From NCBI GenBank assembly GCA_008080765.1, contig SHMU01000005.1:1-50620 (forward strand): a DNA stretch of 50,620 nt. The letters run 5' to 3'. Positions 1 to 9,152 of the stretch are shown here, piece after piece (position 1 is the first letter of the stretch; the number at the start of each line of letters is the position of its first letter). The position numbers and the translations under genes are program-made. Source of the stretch: Promethearchaeota archaeon (GTDB taxonomy: Archaea > Asgardarchaeota > Lokiarchaeia > Sigyniarchaeales > SOKP01). A model generated the notes under the pieces. It did not search any database and was not told the origin of the DNA. It saw only the letters and a list, made by a program, of their open reading frames with translations.

Positions 1-138
1 CAGTTCCGCTGCGGTTCCAATCGAGTACATGTAAAGTAAAAGGAGGTCTTTTTATTAAAAGAACAATAGTATTCAAGGAAGATATTGATTAATATAGTGT
101 CTACGTTTAAGGATATTTTATTCTACTATGAATTACAC
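1..138 (+). repeat. Left terminal inverted repeat
   Basis: The first 138 bases are the reverse complement of the last 138 bases of the window, with mismatches only at positions 47 and 78. Similarity stops sharply after position 138. The outer 30 bases are clearly more GC-rich than the rest of the window. No reading frame or recognisable RNA was found in it. It could be the end of a linear element, or two inverted copies of a dispersed repeat at which an assembly stopped. Confidence 0.95.
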
Positions 139-292
139 ACTAATCCTCAGATGCAAATATCGTGATCTAAATTCTGATAAAACCAGAATAGAGTTTGAAT
201 CTTGATCAATAAAATTATAATTAATACTTTTAAATTTAGCAGATTCTTTTAATGATTATAATAATATAAGATACTTTGATGATGATGTTTCA

Positions 293-1405
293 ATGAGTTT
301 CAGATTTCTCAGACCAAATGCTCAGTCAGTGTGGGAAAACAAAGAAATATTAAGTAGATTTTCACGCTATAAGGCAATACTAGATCAAAAAAAGTTAGCT
401 CGGTATTTGATTTCGAAAACAATAAAGTGCGGATTTACTCCCGAAGATTCAATAGAAACCTTAGAAAATTTAGTACACGCAAAGTCCCAGCATTTAAATC
501 AATTATTGGAGGAAAGAATAGAAGTTCTTCAGCAAAGAAAGAATCAAGAAGAAAATTTCATTACTTTGGTAAGCAAAATTGCGATGAAATATTTAGAATC
601 GTGTATTTTCTGTGAGCGTAGATGTGGGGCAAATAGAGCAGAAGGGGAAAAGGGACTTTGTTTAGTACCTTCCGGTTCGTATGTAAGTTCTGCATTCCTC
701 CATTACGGAGAGGAGAGCGTTTTAGTTCCATCGGGCACAATATTTTTTCAAGGATGTAATTTTACGTGCATATTCTGTCAAAATTACGATATATCACAGG
801 AATGGAAAGGAAGAAGGGATATTTCGGATGTTTCCCAATATGTTAGTGCTAATCAGCTCGCAGAACTTGCGGACACTCTTTCCAAGAAAGGAGCACTCAA
901 TATTAATTATGTTGGAGGAGATCCCATCCCCAATATTCACACAATTATCGCTAATCTTGAGTTTCAAACGGCTAACATCACCCAATTATGGAATTCTAAT
1001 TTTTATTTAACGGATGAAGCACTTTCCTTAATTATTGATTTAATAGATTTCTGGTTGCCCGATTTTAAGTATGGAAATAATGATTGTGCAAAAAAATACT
1101 CCGGTATAGAGAATTACTATGAAGTGTTGACCAGAAATTTAAAACGTATTCATGATGAGGGCAGTGGAGAGATAATTATTCGCCACTTGGTAATGCCCAA
1201 TCACGTCGAATGTTGTTCTAAACCAATATTGGATTTTGTTGCAAAAGAGATTCCCAAAAGTGTGGTCAATATAATGGGGCAATATCGTCCGGTTTATCAC
1301 GCATGTAATTATGAAGAAATAAATCGACGCCCCAGTTCTGAAGAAATGCAACAAGTGCAAAATTATGCCGATAAATTGGGAATTTTGTGGAGACCTGTTT
1401 CTTAA
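293..1405 (+). CDS. Radical SAM protein, PflX-like (COG1313 type)
   Basis: The 370-residue protein has a radical SAM cluster motif CNFTCIFC (C155, C159, C162), which would bind a 4Fe-4S cluster and S-adenosylmethionine. A second cysteine set before it (CIFCERRCG, from about C104) and the C-terminal QYRP...RRPSSEE region match the PflX group of pyruvate-formate-lyase-activase-like proteins. The true substrate of that group is not established. About 90 N-terminal residues, mostly helical and charged, precede the usual start of the family. The ATG start has no clear Shine-Dalgarno; a TATA-like ttttaaat at 228-235 fits a short leader. It appears to be a single-gene unit, with 231 bases before the next gene. 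Confidence 0.8.
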   Translation: MSFRFLRPNAQSVWENKEILSRFSRYKAILDQKKLARYLISKTIKCGFTPEDSIETLENLVHAKSQHLNQLLEERIEVLQQRKNQEENFITLVSKIAMKYLESCIFCERRCGANRAEGEKGLCLVPSGSYVSSAFLHYGEESVLVPSGTIFFQGCNFTCIFCQNYDISQEWKGRRDISDVSQYVSANQLAELADTLSKKGALNINYVGGDPIPNIHTIIANLEFQTANITQLWNSNFYLTDEALSLIIDLIDFWLPDFKYGNNDCAKKYSGIENYYEVLTRNLKRIHDEGSGEIIIRHLVMPNHVECCSKPILDFVAKEIPKSVVNIMGQYRPVYHACNYEEINRRPSSEEMQQVQNYADKLGILWRPVS

Positions 1406-1588
1406 TTTCTAAATCTTAAGAAAGACCAAAGCTGCAAAAGAGGTTCGAGAACAACCGGTATATAAAACCTCAATCTTAACTAAAATCTAAACTTAAAAGG
1501 AAGATATAGACGAATATTGATAAAGCATATTGCAAAGAATATCTCTTCATAGAAAACGCTATTAGAAAAACCTATAAACTATAATAAA

Positions 1589-1596
1589 TTTAAATA
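1589..1596 (+). promoter_or_regulatory. TATA-like box of the FKBP gene
   Basis: TTTAAATA lies 41 bases before the ATG at 1637. A start site about 25 bases downstream would leave a short leader containing the AAGGA ribosome site just before the ATG. Confidence 0.4.
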
Positions 1597-1636
1597 CTCA
1601 ATTGAATATTAACCTTAGAGAATAGAAAAGGAAATT

Positions 1637-2611
1637 ATGTCTGACAAAGAAGAGAAGGAAGCCGAGTCCTCTGAGGACGAGAAGAAAGAAATCGAAGGGC
1701 AGCTAAAAGCAGAAAAAGAAAAAGGAGAAAAATTAGAAGGAGAACCCATAGAAAAAGGAGAATCCATTCTTGTCAAAATCACGGGAAAAACACAAAAAGG
1801 AGAAGTATTTCACGTTTCATCCGAAGAAGATGCTAAAAAAGCGGGAATTTATGACGAACAAAAAGCTAAGCAAGGACATTATATGCCAGAATTTATAATT
1901 GTCGGAGAAAAAGGATTTTTAATCGATGGCTTAATGGAAACTATCGAACAGATGAAGTATTTTGAAAAAAAATCAGTACGTATTCCACCTGAAAAAGCAT
2001 TTGGGAAAAGAATCCCGGATAATATTGACAGAATTGGATTGGCGCGCTTCCGCAAAATGAATAACGGAAAGCCTCCCGAAATTGGGCAAGAATTTACCAA
2101 AAGAACCAAACAAGGACCAAAATCAGGAAAAGTCACTAATGTAGTACAAGGAAGAGTAATTGTAGATTACAATCACCCGTTGGCGGGTCAATCACTTGAT
2201 TATAATATCGAAATTTTAGATAAAATTGAAGATTTCAAGGAAAAAATCAAATATTTCATGATTAATAAAGGTATCCCCCCCGATAGCGTTGGAGAGTTTA
2301 AAATCATCTACAATGAAAACGATAAATCCCTCAATATAACGATTCCCAAGATGTTCTTATTTCAAAACTTAACTTATTTGAAATTTGGGCTTGCAATGGA
2401 TTTACAGAAGCATCTTTCCGATAAAATTGATGATGTGCGTTTTATCGAGGTTTATGAAAAGAGTCCCATTTCTGACTCCCAAAAAGCCACCGAAGAATCT
2501 GTAATGAAGAAAGTAAAAGAATACAACGAAAAGCAGAAAGAAGAGTCAGAAGAAGAACCTGCAGAAGAGACAGAAAGTGAAGCTAACGAAGAAAGCAACA
2601 AAGAGGAATAA
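1637..2611 (+). CDS. FKBP-type peptidyl-prolyl isomerase, SlyD-like long form
   Basis: This 324-residue protein is a cytoplasmic prolyl isomerase/chaperone. The FKBP core starts near residue 41 (GESILVKITGKT) and closes with VDYNHPLAGQSLDYNIEIL, the hallmark end of SlyD/archaeal FKBP domains. The stretch between the two halves matches the insert-in-flap chaperone region. A C-terminal domain (about 195-285) of the kind found in long archaeal FKBPs follows. Both tails are very acidic and lysine-rich: the first 40 residues and the last 45 are almost all E, K and S. This is longer than the 150-250 residues usual for archaeal FKBPs. AAGGA precedes the ATG. It stands alone, followed by a 300-base AT-rich gap. 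Confidence 0.85.
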   Translation: MSDKEEKEAESSEDEKKEIEGQLKAEKEKGEKLEGEPIEKGESILVKITGKTQKGEVFHVSSEEDAKKAGIYDEQKAKQGHYMPEFIIVGEKGFLIDGLMETIEQMKYFEKKSVRIPPEKAFGKRIPDNIDRIGLARFRKMNNGKPPEIGQEFTKRTKQGPKSGKVTNVVQGRVIVDYNHPLAGQSLDYNIEILDKIEDFKEKIKYFMINKGIPPDSVGEFKIIYNENDKSLNITIPKMFLFQNLTYLKFGLAMDLQKHLSDKIDDVRFIEVYEKSPISDSQKATEESVMKKVKEYNEKQKEESEEEPAEETESEANEESNKEE

Positions 2612-2917
2612 ATATTTATACATAGCTTACATGTGTATAATGTCTATTTAAGGTCATTATTAATATTTAGATGGCATTAGAATATTTTTCTTGGAACACT
2701 TCTACAAAAAGGCATATGTAAGGTCAAAGATTGTTATGTATCTTTGGGATTTACTAATTAATTACTCTTTAATTATTAATCTTTAGTTCTTAGTTCTTAA
2801 TCTTTATAATAGAGTTTTCCAAAGAATCTTTTTTTCAAACATTTTAGAGAGACATCTTAGTATGTTTTAAATAGTTATGATGTTTATATCCTTTTAAAGA
2901 GTTTAGTGAGAAAAGAT

Positions 2918-3820
2918 ATGAAAAATCTAAAAAACAAAACTTGTTTTATCACGGGTGCTGCCAGTGGAATTGGCAAGGCATTTAGCTTAGCGTTAGCGGA
3001 AGAGGGGATGAATCTATATATTACTGATATTGATATACAGAATTTAAAGCTGACTAAAAAGGAAGCGGAAAAATTTGGTACCAATATCTATGAGGCAAAA
3101 TGTGATGTCGCAGATATTAATGATTGGGAGCGGTCTGCATCAGATTTTTATTCAAAATTCAATACATTGGACTTATTAATAAATAATGCAGGAATTGCAA
3201 TAGGGGGAGATCTTTTAGCATTAACATTACAAGAATGGCAAAAAGTGATGAATGTTAATCTATGGAGCGTTATTTATTCTTTAAAGACTTTTCTTCCTAA
3301 GTTGATTGAGAGGCGTAGTGGACATATTGTAAATGTAGCCTCAGGCGCAGGAATAGTACCTTCGGCTGGCCCTCTTCCTTATATCACTTCAAAGTTTGCA
3401 GTAATTGGTCTTTCAGAAGCACTATTTGGACAACTTAATTCTTATGGTATTAATGTGTCGGTAATCACACCTTCTTATATTAAAACAAATATTTACCAAA
3501 AAGCCAAAATTAAATACCCTCAAAAACTGATTAATGAAATAGGAATGGAACGTTTAGATGAAATTTCGGCATCTTTGCTAAAAAAAATGGGGCAAAATGC
3601 TGTATCTCCTGAACGAGCTGTTAAAAAATACATCAAGGGGATTAAAAATGATCAACTGTATATATATGATTCTAAAGCCATTTTAAGAGTTTTAAGCTTG
3701 AAAGGGAACAATCCACAGCAATATGAAACTTTTTTACAAAACTCTTTTAAGCAAAATGAAGACATGATAAAGAACCATTTCTTGGAATTTGGAATTGATA
3801 TTGATACGTACTATTATTAG
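2918..3820 (+). CDS. Short-chain dehydrogenase/reductase (SDR)
   Basis: A classical SDR of 300 residues that should oxidise or reduce an alcohol/carbonyl with NAD(P). The glycine-rich dinucleotide motif is TGAASGIG (12-19), the NNAG motif is near residue 89, and the catalytic YITSK is Y155/K159 with a serine before it in VASGAG. The aspartate pair after strand 2 (TDIDI) suggests a preference for NAD. I chose ATG 2918; an in-frame GTG at 2906 is possible but has no better ribosome site. TATA-like TTTAAATA (about 2864) and TTTATAT lie just upstream. It is followed 63 bases later by a UROD-like gene on the same strand. The substrate is unknown. Confidence 0.88.
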   Translation: MKNLKNKTCFITGAASGIGKAFSLALAEEGMNLYITDIDIQNLKLTKKEAEKFGTNIYEAKCDVADINDWERSASDFYSKFNTLDLLINNAGIAIGGDLLALTLQEWQKVMNVNLWSVIYSLKTFLPKLIERRSGHIVNVASGAGIVPSAGPLPYITSKFAVIGLSEALFGQLNSYGINVSVITPSYIKTNIYQKAKIKYPQKLINEIGMERLDEISASLLKKMGQNAVSPERAVKKYIKGIKNDQLYIYDSKAILRVLSLKGNNPQQYETFLQNSFKQNEDMIKNHFLEFGIDIDTYYY

Positions 3821-3883
3821 GAGACACATTAAATGAATGATAGCAATAATTAAACATAAAAGCTTATACTATTTAAGGAAATT

Positions 3884-4951
3884 ATGCCTATTGATAAAAA
3901 GTATTATGTTGCGTGCAATATTGGTTTTTCCTCTAAATGGTTAGCTTGCAATGTGAATTGGGATTATCAACAAGAAACGATTAACGATCCAATGAAACGT
4001 ATAGAGATGGTAAAATCCTTTTACGAATATTTTAATGCGAATTTTTCTGAGATCTATCCAGAAATTCCCCGAAAATTAACTATTAATATTGGAGAAATAG
4101 GGGTCCATACGATGCCAAAATTATTTGGGTGTAAAATAAAGTATTCCAAAGAGGTTGAACCTTGGGCATTACCGATAATCCCCAATAAAATCAATCCGAT
4201 GAAATTGAGAATACCTAATATAGAAGAGGGATTGAGGTATTTAACAATAGAATATGAAAAAATAAGAGAACAATATGGCCGTAAAATTAAAGTAATCGCT
4301 CCAGATCTGCAAGGACCGTTAAACATCGCATATCGACTCTGTGGAAAGAGCATTTTTTATTACATTAGAATACCTTCAAAAAAGGAGATAGGACATCACA
4401 TCATGAAGGTTATTACTGATACTTACATTGAAGTTCATAAGTGGATACGAAAGCTTCTAGGGGAAAGAATACGTAAAGCATTTGTGATTTCAGAATGTAC
4501 TTCTTTATACGTCAGTCCTCACACTTTCAAGGAATTTAATTTGAAATATGATACAATGGCGGCAGAAGAGTTGGGTCCCATTCTCGTACATTCTTGTGGA
4601 GAAACTACTAATGAGAAATTAGAATTATTCACCCAAATACCTAACTTTATTGGAGCAGAACTTGGCTTTGGAACTGATTTAAAACATGCAAGAAAATTAT
4701 TTATTGGAGATCATTCGAACCCCTTATTGATAATCGCCCGTATAGATCCTTTAGATATGTTAAAAAATAATCCAAATGAGATTGAAAGGAAAGTGAAAGA
4801 TATATTAAGCCGTGCGCAAGGAGGTCCTCTTATGCTTTCAGTATTAGAAGTACCCTATGGAACACCTAAAGAAAATATAATTGCGTATTATACCTCTTGC
4901 TCAGAGTTGAATGAAACTCCAACCATTTTAAATATTGGATTAGATATATAA
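3884..4951 (+). CDS. Uroporphyrinogen decarboxylase-like (UROD/MtaA superfamily) protein
   Basis: The 355-residue protein resembles the COG0407 family, which includes haem-pathway HemE and the zinc-dependent corrinoid/coenzyme M methyltransferases MtaA and MtbA. The HSCG motif (H236, C238) near the start of the last third corresponds to the zinc-binding H-x-C of the methyltransferases, followed by a typical FIGAELGFGTDLKHARKLF stretch. This points to methyl transfer more than to HemE. A third zinc ligand was not clearly placed. AAGGA precedes the ATG. It sits between an SDR and a GH38-like gene, with no corrinoid protein visible nearby, so the methyl donor is unknown. Confidence 0.7.
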   Translation: MPIDKKYYVACNIGFSSKWLACNVNWDYQQETINDPMKRIEMVKSFYEYFNANFSEIYPEIPRKLTINIGEIGVHTMPKLFGCKIKYSKEVEPWALPIIPNKINPMKLRIPNIEEGLRYLTIEYEKIREQYGRKIKVIAPDLQGPLNIAYRLCGKSIFYYIRIPSKKEIGHHIMKVITDTYIEVHKWIRKLLGERIRKAFVISECTSLYVSPHTFKEFNLKYDTMAAEELGPILVHSCGETTNEKLELFTQIPNFIGAELGFGTDLKHARKLFIGDHSNPLLIIARIDPLDMLKNNPNEIERKVKDILSRAQGGPLMLSVLEVPYGTPKENIIAYYTSCSELNETPTILNIGLDI

Positions 4952-5026
4952 AAAAAATTCATGAATATTTTTTAGTGACGCATATTTTATTGTATCAGGA
5001 AACAACCAAAGAAGAGTGTATAAGTA

Positions 5027-7852
5027 TTGAACTTACAAGATAAAAAAATATATTTTATTCCCTCACCACATATCAACTATTACCATTCCTATCGAGGGGA
5101 TTCGAGAGGTGCTGATGGATTTGGAAAAGATCTAAAGCTAATGAGGGGCATTTTGGACTATATAGATGAAATCGAAGAGATGGGACTTTGCGGAGGAAAA
5201 ATAAAAATTACTTGGGATTATGCCGATACTTATTGGTCAATTCAATTGCAAAAAGAATATCAGTCCGATGTATTAGATAGAGTAATTGAACGTTGTAAGA
5301 AGGGGAAAGATGAAGTCCTTATTGGCTCATGGGGAAATGTCGGGCAACCTTTTCTTGATGCCGAGGAATTTATTGCCAATTATGAGTGGTTATTAGAGAA
5401 TTCCATGGGGATCGGCTTAAAACAGTTATTTCCAGGAAGAGTCGCTCCATATATTAGAGCGCAAGAGACCATGTTTACACAGGGAATGATTGAATTATTT
5501 AATAAATGCGGAATAAAAGGAGTATGCAATTATTATTCCGTCTATGAATTTGATGTGGCACGCCCCTTTTTATGTCCACGGTTAGATGCAAATCAAAGAT
5601 ATGGTCTTGTGAAATTTAATTCTACCATTTCAAATGCATCTTGCTTAATGATTCCAATGTACGCTTTCGGAGATATCTTGGATTATTGTTCCATTAAACG
5701 CTGGTTTAAATTGATTCGAACCATGCAAGAAAGCGATGAAATCGAAGGGCATGCGTTATTCTTTTTTAATTTTGATATGGATTACGAAAATTGGCTGGGA
5801 GTAGATTTGCCAAAATTTCTAAGCTGGATGCCCAATACTCGGGGATTATTAGAATTTGCGGAAGCTGTCGACGAGTTTGAGTATGTTGAGTTTGCGAACT
5901 TACTTAATACTATCCCCAAGTTAAAGATTCATGGAGAGACGTATCTTCGTCAAGACATTGCAGATGGATATTGGAATGGTTATTATAATTGGGCGCAAAA
6001 ATATAATAATACAAAATTTTGGACAATAGGACAAAGAGCTCGATGGCTAAAATGTACATGTGATACATTCACTTCCAAAAACATAATAAACATGAATAAG
6101 GAGATCATTAATGAGGAGCTGAGGGGTCAGGATGATCTTTCCAATTCATATTTAAAAAATAAAATACTTTTCGCATCTACCACCAATTTCGGCTTAGCAC
6201 TACCCTTTCAACATCCACAACGAAGAAAAACAGCTATGAAATATGGGGTGAATGCATATAATTCATCAAAAAATGCTTTAGAATATCTCATTAATGAATT
6301 TAAGAATGAAGTTAAAAAAAAAGGATTGGAGGGTAAAAATATTCTTTTTATTCAACCCATCACTACTAGAGGCATTTCCGAAAGAGAAAGCACTCCTGTA
6401 AACGCTCCGCTATTGATACAATATAATATAAATAAGCATCTATTTGATATTCTCCGAGAAAATAATACTACAATTAAAATAATAAATCCTTACTCCGAAA
6501 CTAAACCGATCAAATATAATATTTCTTATAACCAATCCCGAGACAGCTACTTGATGGAAGCAATTATTGAAACCTCCTTCTTCAAGAATTCTACTCAATT
6601 CCCGGCTTATCTAGTTATCGAAGGAACAAATGAAAAAGCTTTCAATAACATTTCTCAAAAAAGACTAAAAGCAAACACAACATTATTGGAAAATGGCTCA
6701 ATATCGGTAAGTATTAATGAAAAGGGAATTGTTGAGAAAGTTATTTATAAAGGAGAAAATTATGCTTGTCCCAAATTTCTAGAGTCCGCAATCAGTTATG
6801 GTCCAATGGGAAAAGAAAAGCGCTATAATGCTGACAGTCAAGAAGTAACTGTTTTAAAAGATGGTGCAGATGGGTTCTCTGCATCTCTCAAGTTGAAGTG
6901 TGAATTTGAAATCATTCCCGGAAAAAAGATCCTTTCTGAAAAAATATTAACTCTATATGATCAATTACCTTCTCTATTTGTCGAAGTAGAAATGAAAGTT
7001 CCAGAAATTAAAGGAGAAGCCACCAGCGAAGACGGCGTAGAATTCGTTAAAGAACCGTTTAACGAGAATTGGAAAGAAATTATCCCCGCTGAAATAAAAC
7101 CAAATCTATTTAGCAATTCTGAAAACAAATATCTTCGAATTTGGAAGAGAAATTTTTTAGGGGTGGTAGATTATTTCGATCTCAATATGAAAGTAGTAGA
7201 TGAACTTAATGCGAATATCGATTGCTTAGTTTCAAATATCACAGACGGCTGGATGGCAGTTTCAGATCAAGAAAAAGGTCTGATGGTGGGCTTCAACTCG
7301 CTATATGCGGCAAATTTTGCCTTTTCACCCCTCAAAATACGAGATAAAGGTTTTAAGGATTGCGGAAAAAATCAGCAACAAATTCGCATGAATCCATTTG
7401 GAACATACTTCGGAAAATCCCTTCATTATTGGACGTGCGGGAGCAGTCATGCTCAAACATTATTGCCTAAAATGATGCGACAAAAGAAATCTACTGCAGC
7501 AACCTTTAGCGGAAAGAAATTATCATTTCACTTAGTAATATCGCCCTATATCGGAGATAAACCTCCCTTAGAAAAAGAATCTTTCTTGGATCATTTTTCA
7601 TTACCCCCTTTCTTAATAATCTCACTGAAAAACGGAGATCTAAAACATAATGCCTCAAAATATCACGTAATAACGAACGAATTAATTGATGAATTTGATA
7701 TTAAGGATATTTTAGACATTTCATATCTGGGATGGGTAAAAATGATCAATAAGGATTATGATCCGTCTCAAGAACTTGAATTACCGAAGCAAAAAATGAG
7801 ATTGGGGCTAAGATGCATGTTGACACTATTAATTGACGGTCTTAAGGGATGA
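5027..7852 (+). CDS. Putative glycoside hydrolase, GH38-like (alpha-mannosidase-like)
   Basis: This 941-residue protein starts at TTG 5027; the next ATG would remove the conserved N-terminal SPHINYYHSYRGD region. Residues 1-350 look like the TIM-barrel-like catalytic part of GH38/GH57-type enzymes, including an N-terminal His motif, a WDYADTYW segment, and FNFDMDYENW as a candidate acidic active-site segment. From about residue 545 a beta-rich region opens with LLENGSISVSINEKG, which resembles the start of GH38 C-terminal domains. No signal peptide is visible, so it should act inside the cell on glycans or glycosides. The family is a judgement from motifs; the catalytic Asp was not fixed with certainty. 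Possible alternatives are a GH57 or other carbohydrate-active family. Confidence 0.5.
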   Translation: MNLQDKKIYFIPSPHINYYHSYRGDSRGADGFGKDLKLMRGILDYIDEIEEMGLCGGKIKITWDYADTYWSIQLQKEYQSDVLDRVIERCKKGKDEVLIGSWGNVGQPFLDAEEFIANYEWLLENSMGIGLKQLFPGRVAPYIRAQETMFTQGMIELFNKCGIKGVCNYYSVYEFDVARPFLCPRLDANQRYGLVKFNSTISNASCLMIPMYAFGDILDYCSIKRWFKLIRTMQESDEIEGHALFFFNFDMDYENWLGVDLPKFLSWMPNTRGLLEFAEAVDEFEYVEFANLLNTIPKLKIHGETYLRQDIADGYWNGYYNWAQKYNNTKFWTIGQRARWLKCTCDTFTSKNIINMNKEIINEELRGQDDLSNSYLKNKILFASTTNFGLALPFQHPQRRKTAMKYGVNAYNSSKNALEYLINEFKNEVKKKGLEGKNILFIQPITTRGISERESTPVNAPLLIQYNINKHLFDILRENNTTIKIINPYSETKPIKYNISYNQSRDSYLMEAIIETSFFKNSTQFPAYLVIEGTNEKAFNNISQKRLKANTTLLENGSISVSINEKGIVEKVIYKGENYACPKFLESAISYGPMGKEKRYNADSQEVTVLKDGADGFSASLKLKCEFEIIPGKKILSEKILTLYDQLPSLFVEVEMKVPEIKGEATSEDGVEFVKEPFNENWKEIIPAEIKPNLFSNSENKYLRIWKRNFLGVVDYFDLNMKVVDELNANIDCLVSNITDGWMAVSDQEKGLMVGFNSLYAANFAFSPLKIRDKGFKDCGKNQQQIRMNPFGTYFGKSLHYWTCGSSHAQTLLPKMMRQKKSTAATFSGKKLSFHLVISPYIGDKPPLEKESFLDHFSLPPFLIISLKNGDLKHNASKYHVITNELIDEFDIKDILDISYLGWVKMINKDYDPSQELELPKQKMRLGLRCMLTLLIDGLKG

Positions 7853-7967
7853 TAGAACTTATTGCTCTCTACGTTTTATTTAAGCATTTAATTTTTTCTT
7901 ATTACATTTGTTCTTTTAAAAGATAATAATATCTTAAATAACTTAAAACATAAAAGAGGTATAATAA

Positions 7968-8978
7968 ATGGAAGGTAAAATGAAGGCACTAGTTTTTCCA
8001 GAGCCGTGGAAAGTAGAATTAATTGAAGTTCCTATTCCAAAATGCGGTCCCAATGACGTCTTAGCTAAGATGGTCTCGGTGGGAATTTGCGGAAGCGATG
8101 TAGGAATTTTTGAAGGAGACCATTGGATTGTGGCTCATGAACCCGGAGGTCATGGACACGAAACGGGAGCAATTGCAGTGGAAGTGGGTAGAAATGTAGA
8201 AGGTATCGAGGAAGGTGATCATTTAGCGCGCATGGGGCAAGGATATGCGGAATATTCATCCTCTGTTAATGTAATAGGGCATGGAAAGGATGAGAAATCG
8301 GGAGCACTGCCTATTGTAAGAAATGATATGTCAATGGATGAAATCTCATTTGCGGATGCCGTCGGATGTGCCATCAACTGCTTTGAGCGAGCAGAATTGG
8401 ACAGAATTGAAGGAAAGGCGAAAGCGGTAGTGTTTGGGCTTGGTCCTATTGGATTAATTCTTACACAAATCCTCCTTAACAACGGCATTGAAGTAGCAGC
8501 CTCAGAGCCATTTCATCATAAACGGTCCATCGCAAAGAAATGGGGAGCGGAAGTATTTGATCCAAATGCATTTACTCGGGCAACACACGGCAATTATTCT
8601 GTGGTAAATGAAATAAAGAAAGAGTTTGGAGAAGCAGATGCTGTATTTGAGATGGTTGGACTCAATGAAACGTTATTGGATGCGATCGAGATTGTACAAT
8701 CGGGATTTCGTGTAGTAGTATTTGGAGCGCAAAAAATACAATATATCCCCTATGTGAATTGTCGAAAAAAGGGAGTGGAATTAGTATATCCAGAGGCGAT
8801 GGTAAATTCAAAGCTGGATAAAGACTATTGGGATGAGGCGCTTGATATGATTGCTTCGGGAAAATTGGATCTTGAAAGTTTGATTACCAAACGAATAACA
8901 CTTGAAGAAGCTGTTGATGCATTTAAATACTATAATCGAGAGGAATGGATTAAAATTATAGTGGAGCCTCAAAACTAG
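7968..8978 (+). CDS. Zinc-type medium-chain alcohol/polyol/glucose dehydrogenase
   Basis: A 336-residue medium-chain dehydrogenase. The catalytic zinc ligands are visible as C41 in GICGSD and H64/E65 in HGHETG. The NAD(P)-binding GLGPIG follows near residue 155. The four-cysteine structural zinc lobe of many relatives is absent. A PFHHKR segment after strand 2 of the Rossmann fold is compatible with NADP or NAD. Start ATG 7968 is supported by AGAGGT 8 bases upstream; a later ATG at 7980 would be too far from it. A TTTTAAAA box lies at 7913-7920. Likely substrates are sugars or polyols, as in archaeal glucose or threonine dehydrogenases. The GH38-like neighbour fits sugar use, but this is inference. 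Confidence 0.85.
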   Translation: MEGKMKALVFPEPWKVELIEVPIPKCGPNDVLAKMVSVGICGSDVGIFEGDHWIVAHEPGGHGHETGAIAVEVGRNVEGIEEGDHLARMGQGYAEYSSSVNVIGHGKDEKSGALPIVRNDMSMDEISFADAVGCAINCFERAELDRIEGKAKAVVFGLGPIGLILTQILLNNGIEVAASEPFHHKRSIAKKWGAEVFDPNAFTRATHGNYSVVNEIKKEFGEADAVFEMVGLNETLLDAIEIVQSGFRVVVFGAQKIQYIPYVNCRKKGVELVYPEAMVNSKLDKDYWDEALDMIASGKLDLESLITKRITLEEAVDAFKYYNREEWIKIIVEPQN

Positions 8979-9152
8979 GATAGAACGTGGTTTTTGGTAA
9001 TAGGGGAAAAATAAAATCGGCATGATTAGACAGGAATAGATAAGAATAGGCAAGATGGCAAAGAGAATATAAAAAAAGCAAAGAAAAGAAAAAAGAAAAA
9101 GATCTAAATAAAAAGAAAAGAGGTAATTCTCTATTTTTTAATTTTTGAGATT

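Noticed and set aside
1-35. GC-rich tip of the terminal repeat with GGTTCCAATC, reminiscent of a tRNA T-arm
   Set aside because: No acceptor stem, anticodon arm or matching T-stem could be built on either strand, so I do not call a tRNA or an attachment site within one.
2612-2917. AT-rich gap with short repeated TTAGTTC/TTAATCTTT runs as a possible RNA or repeat element
   Set aside because: The repeats are only 7-9 bases in very AT-rich sequence and form no stable hairpin. Only promoter-like TATA boxes for the SDR gene are credible.
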